64,000 nucleotides of DNA from Mikania micrantha (taxonomy: Eukaryota; Streptophyta; Magnoliopsida; Asterales; Asteraceae): positions 48,687,484-48,751,483 of the forward strand of contig CM018697.1 in the NCBI GenBank assembly GCA_009363875.1. Reading direction: 5' to 3'. The position numbers and the translations under genes are program-made. This document shows, piece after piece, positions 24,901 through 36,900 of this stretch. Under the pieces are notes generated by a model that was not told the origin of the DNA, ran no database searches, and saw only the letters and a list, made by a program, of their open reading frames with translations. Every line of letters begins with the position of its first letter. Position 1 is the first letter of the stretch.

Positions 24901-27900
24901 TTTTCAATTTCTTTTTCTCGTCTTCATATATCGACCAACAATCCTTCGCAACGGTCCATCTAGACGGAAACTTAAACAATGGATTTAGCTCCCATACAAA
25001 TTCCCTGAGTCCCTCATCTTCAACCACACTAAAGGGTCGATTGTCTTTTATACAAAACTGAGCAAGGAGCTTTCTACATTTTTCCTGACTAAACATATGA
25101 GACGCCAAGCTAGAACCACCTTCCTTTGAACTTTGAGGCTTAAAACTTAAAATGGATTGTTTCTTATCTACAAGACTATAAACCGGTGATGTCGGACATG
25201 CATGTTTTAGATGATAGGACAAAGCACTTGTACAATTCTTTCTTGAGCCAGCTGCCATTAATAACTTACAATACGAACATCTTGCTTTGTTGGTTCCTTT
25301 TTCAATAGTAAAATGGTCCCATACCCAAGATCTTAGTCTTCCACCATTCTTCTTTTCTAGCTCCTCATTTTGCTCAACATCATTAGCAACTGGTTCAGTA
25401 GTGCCGTCTTTATCTTCATCAATATTAATCACAGGTGTCTCCATCTAGATAAGAAAATAAAAATAATTGTTGCTTTCATAGCATAAGAACTCAAGCATTG
25501 GGCCATAGCATATTTAAAAAACACTATCAAGATTAAATACAGTGGGCCAAGACCAAGTGATTAAAAGTTGAATGATTTAACTCAAGCCAGTGTTGTAAAA
25601 ATCGCTAGTCGCTAGTCGGTCGGCGGGGTAGGGACTAGGGATTAATCGGGATTAATCGGGATTAATCGGGATTAATCGGATTGGGATTTTATATGTAATT
25701 TTCAAAATTATATGCATATATACATTTTTTTATATATAATTTTTCAAATACCTAAAAATTTTAACCAATTACTTCATGATTTATAGGATAATAAACACCT
25801 CTTTCAATTTTTTTCCTTTTAAAAAACCATAAAGAATAAAAAAGCCCATAAAAAATAAACCCAATACCCTTTCTTTTAAAAAATTAAGCCCATAAATGGC
25901 CCAATACGTTTTCTTCCCACATTCTCCTTCTCGGTCTCGGCAATTCGGCAGATAGGGCACGCTCTTCTTCTTCTCTGTATCCAAGTCGTTGCTGCTTCTT
26001 CTTCTCCATCTCAACAGATTCCGACATCCACGACATCCTGTCTCACCTAATTTCAGTCGGATTTCAGCCGGAATCCCAGGTGAGTCATTCTATTTACGTT
26101 CTTGTTGGTTAGATCGAAGGGTTCTTGCTGGAATCGCCGGAATTTGGCCGATATGTGGTCGATTAGGACGAGCGAAGTCGCCGGAATTGTCTGAATCGTC
26201 GGAATCTTTTGATTTTAAGCTGCACCGATGTCCGATTTTGACCGACTAGAGGCCGATTTTGACCGATTAGGTCCGATTTTGACCGACTTTGACCGCCTAG
26301 CGATTAATTGGCCGATTTGACGAAATTTAGTCGGTAGACCTCCGACTACCGATTAATCACCGATTAATCGCTGATGAATCGCGATTTTTACAACACTGAC
26401 TCAAGCAGGTCAAACATCAAGCGAAGTAAATTTCAATGCATAATACCACCTACATTACTTTATTTAATAATAAGATTACCACTAAACTTATATAATATTG
26501 TAATCATATTTAGTTCATCAAGTATTTACAAAAAATTGTTTTGTTTGGAAAAAAATATGGACCACTGAACTTATATAATATGGACCACTGTATTTAAAAA
26601 ACAACCTTATTTAATTTAATCTACTTCATGAAATGTGAAAAACACTATCAAGATTGGTGGGCCAAGACCAAGTGATGATTTGGAAATTAAAGAACAACCT
26701 GTACGGCCTTCCTTCAAACGACAGAACCACCAAATTGTCTTTCTAGAGCTCCCTGCGTCTGAACCTTCATTTAAACAAGATTTCACGACATTAGAACAAG
26801 AGCAAGTTCAAGAAACTGTAAAACAAGTTCAAGAACCAGAAACAACAATGGAGGATCAAATAATGAAAAAGAAGAATAGAAGAAGGCTAAAAGATCGACC
26901 GAGCATGGAAATGGGTTTTGTGTTCTCTAAACAAGATAAAGATTCAAGCTTGGTTGAAATCATACCTGGGCTTCAACAATTAGGCGAAGAGATCGACAGA
27001 GCTTGAAGAATCGGTGCCACCATTTTTGAAATGGAGATTGTTGGAGACGAGATTAGGGTTTTTTTTCGTTTGCTGCACATCTAGAATCAGATAGTCAAAA
27101 TCTAACACAATTAAAATTAAAATTAATATTAGAATGGACCTGGCCCATTACCTAAAACTAAAATGGGCCATTAAAATTTACAAGTATTAAACTATAAAAA
27201 TAATTTACATGCGGTTCGGTTAAGGTTTCGGTTAATGGTTCGGTTAGGTGACATTTGGTTAATTCGGTGCGGTTACGGTTATTTCGGTTACGTATGACAC
27301 ATTAACCGCAACCGAACCGCAATTTTCGGTTAAGAAAAAAACGATTAACCACACCGTCGGTTTTCATTCGGTTCGGTTTTTTCGGTGAGGTTACGGCGGT
27401 TAATTCGGTTTTAGTTCGGTTAATCGGTTTTCCTGCACACCCCTAGTTCTCTCTCAATCTCACTCGCTCCTCCTCGGTCGTGCACCTAAAAGGCTCCCTA
27501 AACTTGCATTGCTTATTCTTTATCTTGTTTTGCACCTTCGCTACCTGGGCGACGATGCTCGCAATTGCGTCCCACATCTGTTTTGTGTTCCCATCCTGTT
27601 GGGCAGTTGCTGTTGAGATGACCTTATCGCAATTTAAAACCAAGGTAAGCCGCGGTGTGTAATGCTTCTACCCAATACGATGGGGGAAGAGAAGCATGTG
27701 TGAGAAGGGACATCATAAGATCATTAAGGCGGCGAATCATTCGCTCAGATTTTCCATTTTGTTGAGATGTTTGTGGACATGAAAAGCGAAATTGGGGACC
27801 TGTTTTGTTAGCCAATGATTTAAAATTGGTGTTATCGAATTCTCCCCCCATGTCACATTGGAAACATTTAATTGATTTGTTGAATTGAGTCTGAATATAT

Positions 27901-30900
27901 TTATGAAACCGTTGGAACTTTGAGTAGGTTTCAGATTTAAATTTAAGTGGGAAAATCCATGTGAAATGAGTGTAATCATCAAGCAAGACCATGTAATACT
28001 TAAATCATGTTTTACTTAGGTGGTGTTCGTTTTTCCAGAGGTAGAACATCTGCAGTCTGGGGACCACGTCTGCAAACACCTATTGGAGAAGAGGTGGACT
28101 AAACCTCTTTTGTATGTTTAAAAAAGATTGTTTGATTTTTTCCCCTTTAACCTCTTCAACCACGTCTGCAATCCTCCACCCCAACCTTGCTCCGATCAGA
28201 TCCTCCACGGCTCCACCACCACGCTCCTCTGATCAGAACCTCCACCACCACAGATCCTCCACCATGTGAGAAGGAGACGACCGGTAAAGGGAGAAATGCG
28301 TTCGATTGGAGGTGCGATGACCGTTTAGATCCTCCACCATGTGAGAAGGAGACGATCGGAAAAGGGGGAAACACGTTCGATTGGAGGTGCAACGGCCGTT
28401 CAGATCCTCCACAGATCCTCGATTGAGAAGGAGATTGGAGGTGCGACGGCCGTTCGATCCTCCACAGATCCTCGATTGAGAAGGAGACTTCGATTGGAGG
28501 CGCGGCGGAAAAGGGAGGCGACGGCGTTCAACCCCACCATGTGCGACGGCGGTGGGAGGTGACGGCGGTGGAGGCGTGGCGGAGGAGGGCGCAGCGGTGG
28601 GGGAGGCCGGCTGTGGATGTACTTGGGTTGATGAAGTGAGAAGAGGATGGAAGAGCTCAAAAGAGCTTGGTTCATGTCTGCGCCAAGAAGAGGCCGGGCA
28701 GACGTTTTTTTAATGAAATGTCTTCGAGAAAACAAACGGTCTGCAGTGGGTCAACCTCTGCCCGCGTCTGCGTGGCGCAGACATAAGAGGCTAGAAGAGG
28801 TTTTTTTTAAAAAACAAACACCCCCTTAATAATGGGGATGTCTGCAAATCACAATGAAGTAAATCAAAGGGCTGTAAAGTAATAGAATTAGAATCCTCAA
28901 AAGGTTATCGTTTGTGTTTAGCAATTTGACATGAATGACAAAAGAAAGACTGTTTTGCTTTATTTCATGAAATGAAATTGCGAGAAACTAAAAAATCAAA
29001 AATATGAGATCCTGGATGTCCAAGCTGGTAATGCCACGTGTCTGACTTGGATGTAGAGAGGAATGCAGAAGCTGAAGTAGGAGAAGTTGAGTTGAGCGAG
29101 TACAGCGGACCTGTGCTATTGTGGCGGCTCAAAAGTGTCCCAGTCTTGTAATCCTTCACAGAAAAACCAAAGCGGTCAAAGGTTACTGAAACAGAATTGT
29201 CAGACTGAAATTAGGTTTTTAAGTATGTGAGGTGTGTGAAGGATGTTGTTTAGTGGGAGAGGTTTAGAGGAAGATGGGAGTGTGGAATGACCAGAACCAA
29301 GGACTGGCACTCGATTACCATTTCCAACATATACCGAGTTAATTGAAGTAGCACAGGGAGAAGTGAATTTACCTGCATCAGATGAGAGATGTGAAGTAGC
29401 CCCTGAATCCATGTACCAGTTATCATCTAGGACGTCCATAGTCATGGTTTGAAAGGCCGCAACAATGTCTGTTGGTTCTAGGGGATTGTAATCAGTCAGA
29501 TGGGCCTGCGGGTCTTCGGAAGCAGCGTGAGTGGACCTGGTTGGAGTTGGAGGACGTTGAGAAGGTGTCCAAGGAGTGGGTGGCCAGCCAGGGTTAGTTG
29601 GGTACAGGCAAGGGGGTGCTGATGTCCACCAGGGATTCTCTCACAAATCCCTCATCCCCCGCTGTTGCTGCTATTGCGCAACACCCCCCCTCCAGCCTCA
29701 CCAAAACCGTCCCCTGCACCATCCCTTGGCTATCGCCGAGAACAACCCAAGCCTGGTCGCCATCAGCCTCGCCGACCTAGTCAATCTGCTCACTCCCAAT
29801 CTTCATTTTTTAATTTCAACTGAATATATAAACAAAATAAACCGTAAACTAGGAAAGTAAATCTCCTAAATAAAAGCTATGATCTATACAATAAATACAA
29901 AGATATTAAACTATCTACAAAAGAATTATATCCGCTAATAGTTCGACCAGTGGGGCAGGTGGTTGAGTTGGGTTTAAGACTAGGGTTTATTTGACCAGCT
30001 TAAGATAGGCAGGGATGTGTAGGTTTTCAGATCTTGAGGTTAGGGCCTTTAGAAGAAACTGACAGATTCAAAGAATCAAACAAGGTAAATGTCACATATG
30101 TTCCACAAAATATTGCATTAAAAACTTACAAAATAAGTGTTGTTTGGCTAAAATGTATTTAATTGATTAGGCATTTTTAAGATTATTTTGTATTTGAATC
30201 TTGAGGCATTTTTTTGGTGGATGTGCAAAATTAGGTGTTCTAATCTAGTTAATTTTTTTCCCACTAATTATTCTATTTTTGCTTCTATTTCTTCTATATT
30301 TCTATTTCTCACTCTCACAATGGGGTTTAATGTTGCAGTTGAGTTCTTTAGATGGGGAAAAATGTGTATCTTTTCACTTTCCATATAATTCAGAAGCTGT
30401 GGTACATATGCTCTTAACCCAAACTTCATGGCATATACAATTATTTTAGTTTAATTAGCAATTGTGGTCATAGTGTTTAATTTATTTTATGGCTGTCAAA
30501 GAGCATACTGCAGCAAGTACCAGTCGTCATTTCTGCTGAAGAATTTGGGGCAAAAAATATGTTGCCCTATGACGTGTATTCATATAATGATACTCCTGGA
30601 CCTGGCATTATGAGGTTGTTAACTTACTTTTAACATTTGTCTTATTACGTCGTACCTTTTTTTCACTGTTGAGATTTTTTGTTTGAATACTGGGTTTGCC
30701 TTTAGTTAAAAATGCATTTATCAGTTCCATATAATTTATATTAAACAGTGTTACCAGATGATATCTAAATCATTATATGACGTATATTGGTTATTGTTAA
30801 TGCAATTACTTTCAGGTTGAGGTCAGGAAATGTCATTTTTAATTACAAGTACTACAACAATATGTTGCAGAGGACTGAAGGTATTGTTTTAAATTTTATT

Positions 30901-33900
30901 TTAATATCATAATACAACAGTTGCATGTTTGCTTGGTCAAAAAGAATGAAAAGTCGCAATATGGGTTATATGGGTGTTATTTGAGTGGGTTACTTGATTT
31001 TCCAGTTATTCGGTTTGGGTTGGTTGGGTTTTAGTTGGTATATCTACACTCACCTTCTAGTCTGCTTCCTTTTTATCCATTATAGAAAAACGATTTCCAT
31101 TCCAATTGCTTATCGGCATTATAAAAAATATGATTCCATCGATTAATAATACAATACACACACACACACACTAGTAAGGTGCCCGTGCTGTGCGGCGGGA
31201 AATAAAACACTTATATTGCTTTTATTATGACCGAACCATTTTTTAATACGCTAAATTGTACTGGAGAACCCCAAAACCACTAGATGTCTCAGTGTTCTGC
31301 AGGTAGTAAACTTGAAGCTGCCGAGCTATTTTTTAAGCTGTCCAAACTCTTACACAGTGAACATCAAGACTGACAAACTGTTTGATAAGTTGGTAAATAA
31401 ACTGTCAATAAGTTTCCATAGTTAATATTCAATAACCCATAATAAACTCTATTAAACACAAGCATATACTCTAAACAAACACTTTCTACTTTCAAAAATA
31501 CAAGAACACTGAAATAGTTAAAAAGTAGGAGGATATATTTGGGAAAGAAATGTTTACACATAAATAGGTCAAAGTCATATTTGGGTTATTTTAGCCACCT
31601 GAATATTATTATGCAATCTAATACGAGTAACCAGCATAAGGAACCCCAAAACTGAATAAGAAACCCAGAACTTGATCCTATCAAACCTGACTCTTAATTG
31701 GGTCGGACAGGTTATTAGGTAATGGAAAAATGACACCCCTAGGTCGTAATATATTGTTGTAGCTTCACCATCTTTTTATTCTTCATTCTGTTTAAATTTC
31801 ATATCTTATGCTTATACTTCTGTAATGTCTTTCCTAAATTTTCAGTTACAGAGGATTTTTCATGTCCATTCTGTTTGGTGAAATGTGCAAGTTACAAGGT
31901 AAAAATGACTTTGCCTTCATTTATATCATTTACTCAAAGTTCACTTGTAATATTTGCATAGAATGTGATTGTTTCTTGAATGACTCTGATATCTTTCAGG
32001 GCTTGAGATTTCACTTGACTTCATCACATGATCTCTTTCACTATGAATTTTGGGTTAGTAACCCATCAAAGTTCTTTTTTGCTATTTTGACTAGAAAATA
32101 ATTGCAGCCAATAATAATATCAATATTATGCAGGTTACTGAAGATTATCAGGTGGTGATTGTATCTATGAGAACAGATATATGCAGCTCTGAGGTTAGCA
32201 CATGACTTTATTGTTGATATAGTATTTGACAAGATATTGTTTGTTGACATGTTCAATGTATGCAAGACATTATTATATATATACAATTACGAACATTAAT
32301 GATTACTTAGGAACAGTAATAATATATTTTTTATTAATTTTGATTTGAAATAAAATTTTGAAAGTGTGAGAATTTACCAATTGTTTATGTAGATCAATTG
32401 GCAACACATGGGTTTGATTTGAGCCTTTTCTTTTGTGGTTCCGTGTTCTACCCAATGCCGCAACAATATTTTTTTTTCCTTTTGTTCTCACGTATGTATT
32501 TATATTATTAAACTAGGTTAGAAACACGTGTGATACACGGGTTTATAAATATAAGTGACATAATGCACAAATTTATAAACTAAGCAATGACAAAAAAAGA
32601 TTGTGTACTACATCAAATAATAACAAAGTTAAATTACATTTATAATTAAGAATTTATTAATAATCAAAAATCTAAATATTTTTTTTTTATGGTACATTAG
32701 ATTAATTTAACTTTCTATTCTGTATCTAATATTAGTAAATTTATTCCATCTTCACTCTTTACTCTTGATAATGCCACACAATTATTCATGAATGAAAATT
32801 GGTTGTTTTTAGTACAAACAAACTCTTGATAGTTATAAAAGCAATGATAATTGTAAAGTATTCGATGATTTGTATTGATAAACAATGACCCTATATATAG
32901 GGGAGAATACAACCAATAAATAAGGAAAAGATATACACAAAGAATACTATGATTATCTCTAAAACTAAATATGATCTATTCCTAATTTACATAATATACG
33001 GCTGGCTAAGACACCCCCTCAGTTTGAGCGGGCGGAGGACAGACGCTCAAGCTGGACCGAAAAGATTGGAATAATTCACGAGATAATCCTTTGGTAAATA
33101 TGTCTGCATACTGCATAGCAGATCACACGTGAAGAACTTTTATGTGCCCAAGTCGCACCTTCTCTCGAACGAAGTGTATGTCAATCTCTATGTGTTTTGT
33201 CCGTTGATGTTGAACCGGATTATTGGACAAGTAGACAGCTGAAACATTGTCACAAAAGACTACAGATGCGCGCTGTAGAGGAGTGTTAAGTTCGAGCAGC
33301 AAGTTTCGAAGCCAGGCCGTTTCAGCAACTGCGTTTGCCACTCCCCGGTACTCAGCTTCCGCACTAGAGCGCGAGACAGTAGGCTGGCGTTTAGCAGACC
33401 AGGAGATAAGGTTGTCACCAAGAAAAACACAATAACCCGATGTGGAACGCCTGGAATCTGGGCAACCGCCCCAATCAGCATCTGAGTAAGCAGTTAAGTC
33501 ATGGGAATCTGATTTCATGATTCGAATTCCATACTCAGTCGTTCCTTGCAAATACCGGATGATACGTTTCATAAACGCAAAGTGAGGATCTTGAGGTTCA
33601 TGCATGAAGAGACACACCTGTTGAACTGCATAAGACAAGTCTGGACGAGTGAAAGTTAAATATTGCAGCGCACCCGCCAGACTCCGATATAAAGTCGGAT
33701 CCGAGAAAAGAGCTCCATCTGTAGCACTTAATTTGGATGAAATATCAACAGGGGTGGAACATGGTTTACATGAAGACATTGACGCGCGAGCTATGATGTC
33801 CTTGGCATATTGGGTTTGTGATAAAAAAATGCCATTTTGCTGCTGAGTGACCTTGATACCCAAAAAATGGTGGAGCCGGCCCAAATCAGTCATTGCAAAC

Positions 33901-36900
33901 TCCCTCGATAGTGTGCGAATGATGCTGTTTAGGAGGCTGTTATTAGAGGCTGTGAGCACGATATCATCAACGTATAATAACAAATAAACAATGTTAGACG
34001 GGTCATGTTGATAAACAAATAAGGACTGATCACAGGTGCTGCTGCGGAATCCGTTTGAGGTAATAAAAGTGGCAAAACGAGTGTACCATGCCCTCGGTGC
34101 CTGTTTAAGACCATACAGGGATTTCTTCAACCTACAAACGTGTTGAGGAAATCGTTTATCATAAAAACCCGGTGGTTGATGCATAAATACCGTCTCATGT
34201 AGTTCCCCGTGTAAAAAAGCATTCTTGACATCAAGTTGATGAATAGGCCAGGCCCGTGAAACAGCAAGAGACAAAACTGTGCGGATTGTGGCCGGTTTGA
34301 CCACAGGGCTAAAAGTCTCATCACAATCAACTCCTACTGTTTGGGAATTTCCATTAACCACAAGCCTAGCCTTATACCGTTCCAAGGAGCCGTCTGATTT
34401 AAACTTGTGGCGAAAGAGCCACATGCAGCGAATCACGGGTCGATCATGTGGGCGGGGAACCAACTCCCATGTCTCATTATCTTGTAATGCCGTATACTCA
34501 GTTTGCATGGCATGCGACCAATTCGGATCAGTTAGGGCTTTGGCATAGGAGGTAGGAATAGGAGAAATAGAAATGGTGTGGTGTATGGCTGAAGAGTTGG
34601 ACCTGGATTTGGAACGAGTTGTCATGGGGTGTTGGTTATGATGTTGGTCGGTGGGCAGGAGGGTTTGTGTTGGCAGATGTGGGGCCTGGGCCGGTATGGA
34701 AATAGAGGCTGGTATGGTGACAGAAGGAGTTGGTGTGCTGATAGTTTGTGGTGTTGAAGGAGGGACAGGACGGGGACGACGTGAATATGTGAACTTGTAT
34801 GGGGCCGTGACTAGGTTGAGAGTGGGCTGAGGAATGGGTCTATGGAATGTGAAGCCAGGTGGGATGTTGTCATCCAAAAAATTGTATGAGGTAGGATGAT
34901 GAGGTAGTGTGAATGGGAACACATGCTCATCAAAAGTCACATGACGGGAGATGTGTACCTTTCCTGTGGTAGGGTCGAAGCAACGGTAGCCACGAAAAAT
35001 CAGAGGGGTAACCGAGAAATATGCAGCGAATGGACCGATGATGAAGCTTATGGGGCTGGGTTGCTGATGTGTTTGGGTAACATGCACAACCGAACACCCG
35101 AAGGTGTTCGTAAGCTGGGTGTCGAAGATACAGGGCAAAGGTAGGTGTGTAGAAATCTAGGCGTTTGGTAGGTAATATGTTGTGAAGATAAGTGGCAGTG
35201 TGTAAGGCTTCAACCCAGAATGAGGGTGGTAGATTTGCATGAATCAAAAGGGCCCGAATGATATCATTGAGGCGGCGAATCATACGTTCCGCACGTCCAT
35301 TTTGAGAGGATGTTTGAGGGCAAGAGAAACGAAAAATCAAGCCGTTTTGGTTGGCAAAATTTTTGAATGCTAGATTGTCAAATTCGCCCCCTAAGTCGCA
35401 TTGAAAAGTTTTTATCTTTCGGTTAAATTGGGTGAAGATTAATTGATGGAATCTAGCAAAGGTTGGAAATGTTTCTGATTTGTATTTTAGAGGGTAAACC
35501 CACACGAAGTGTGAGAAATTGTCAATTAGCACCATATAATACTTATATCCTGTTTTACTCGTGATTGGCGAAGTCCATAAATCGCAATGAATGATATCAA
35601 AAGGAGCAAAAGTAAATGTATTAGACGAATGGAAAGGCAATCTTTTACTATTTGAAAGTTGACAAGAATTGCAAAGATTTTGACTTTTATTACATTGAAA
35701 ATGTAAATTACGATTCAAAATATCTAGAACTTGTGCCCCGGGATGTCCTAAACGATCATGCCAAGGTAGATGATGGGAAGCAATGAAGGTGGCTTGAGGT
35801 GGCAGTTGAGGCGGCGTGAAAGTATAAAGAGTCCCGGTACTGTTGTGGCGAGATAGTGTCTTCTTAGTTTTGAGGTCCTTCAAAGAAAAACCAAACGGGT
35901 CAAATTCAACAGACACTTGATTATCACGAGTAAAACGTCTAACGGAAATAAGATTTTTGATTATTTGAGGGCTGTAAAGAATGTGTGGGAGTACATAAGT
36001 TCGATTTGGTAAAGAGTGAAAACCGGTACCTGATCCGTTAATTGGTAAAGACATGCCATTACCTACCAAGATATGACGACTTACAGGAGTAGAGTCAGGA
36101 ATAATAATTTTACCTTGGTCTTTAGTGACATGGGACTCGGCTCCTGTGTCCATAACATCTGAGTTCCAAGTCATATCGGATGAATTAACCTGGAGATTAG
36201 CCATTGCAGCACTCAAATCAGTTGGGCAGAGGGGGTTATACATGGGCTGAGTGAAGCCGGGTTGTGCAAACTGAGCCGGAGGGTAACCAGCAGCCGGAGT
36301 AAAACCTGTGAACGGAGCCTGGGAAGCCGAGGGTGGGTCATGGTGCTTGTTTCCGGACCAAGGTTGCTGTATCGGGTAAGGACATGGTGGAGGTGTCCAC
36401 CAGGCCCAATTAGGATAAGAAGTCGGCTGTCCAGGGTATGTGGACCATGAAGGCTGTTGCTGAGATCTGCCCCTGCCCCTGCCCCTTCGGTTGGAAGCCC
36501 CACCTCTGCCTCTGTTTCCGCGTCGATTGGAGTAGGAGTAGGAGACTTCCGACTGTTGGTTGGTGTTTGATGAGGAGCCGGCAGAAGACGGTGCTGCCGT
36601 AGCAGCCAGAACCGTATTGGGAGAGCCTTTTTGAGCCTCAAGCCGTATGACTTCATCATTAAGCATTGCAATAGCCTGGTCCCAATCAACACCCTGCTGA
36701 TTAATCAGCGCTGCAGTAGTGCTGTATTCAATCGGTAGACCGCGAACAAGCTGAAGAACAAGTCTTGATTCGGAAACAGGCTGATCAACATCAGCCAGTT
36801 GGTTTGCTAAATCTGACAGCTGTTGACAGTAGTCATCAACCGAGGAACACGCTGTCAGTGATAGATTGCAAAACTTTGTCTCAAGCGCAGCAGCGCGCGC

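Larger units (their letters stand above)
22705..27445 (-). mobile_element. Complete hAT transposon (4.74 kb) with 8-bp TSD
   Basis: The left end is TAGGGGTGAGCA and the right end is TGCACACCCCTA, inverted repeats with one mismatch in 12. The 8-bp target duplication GTTCTCTC is perfect (22697-22704, 27446-27453). Both subterminal zones (22730-22850 and 27205-27430) are filled with CGGTT/AACCG motifs, the arrangement used as transposase binding sites in hAT elements. It encodes a full transposase on the minus strand and carries a nested MITE (25588-26398). It sits within the LINE in intron 7 of the EMF2-like gene. Confidence 0.92.
15230..27645 (-). mobile_element. RTE-type non-LTR retrotransposon, fragmented by later insertions
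   Basis: Minus-strand pieces read in order. 27645-27446 and 22704-22216 give the linker and start of reverse transcriptase (KKAKREAKKAVTEAKN; RKMGKVKAVGPDDISIEVWK). 21625-21456 gives a degraded NYRGIKL..H-like block. 16344-16268 and 16047-15550 give the C-terminal part (FPTKLKGNFIK, AYKMEVAKMKMLK). About 15370-15230 is the GC-rich 3' tail. The catalytic YADD block is not seen, so it was lost or lies in a deletion. The pieces are separated by a MITE (16048-16267), two copia remnants (16345-21455), a diverged MITE (21626-22215) and a full hAT (22705-27445). The element is dead. Confidence 0.75.

Noticed and set aside
28187..28735. Pro/Arg-rich frames on both strands
   Set aside because: They come from the GC-rich tandem duplication in the centre of the Tourist-like MITE.
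30031..30084. Candidate EMF2-like exon 8 with good splice sites and phase 0-0
   Set aside because: The encoded residues do not match the family. The stretch at 30339-30401 encodes EKCVSFHFPYNSEAV, the expected conserved block, with consensus splice sites.
36213..36692. 159-aa alternative minus-strand frame in copia-4 gag
   Set aside because: It overlaps the real gag frame, which has recognisable domains. The alternative is a codon-bias shadow.
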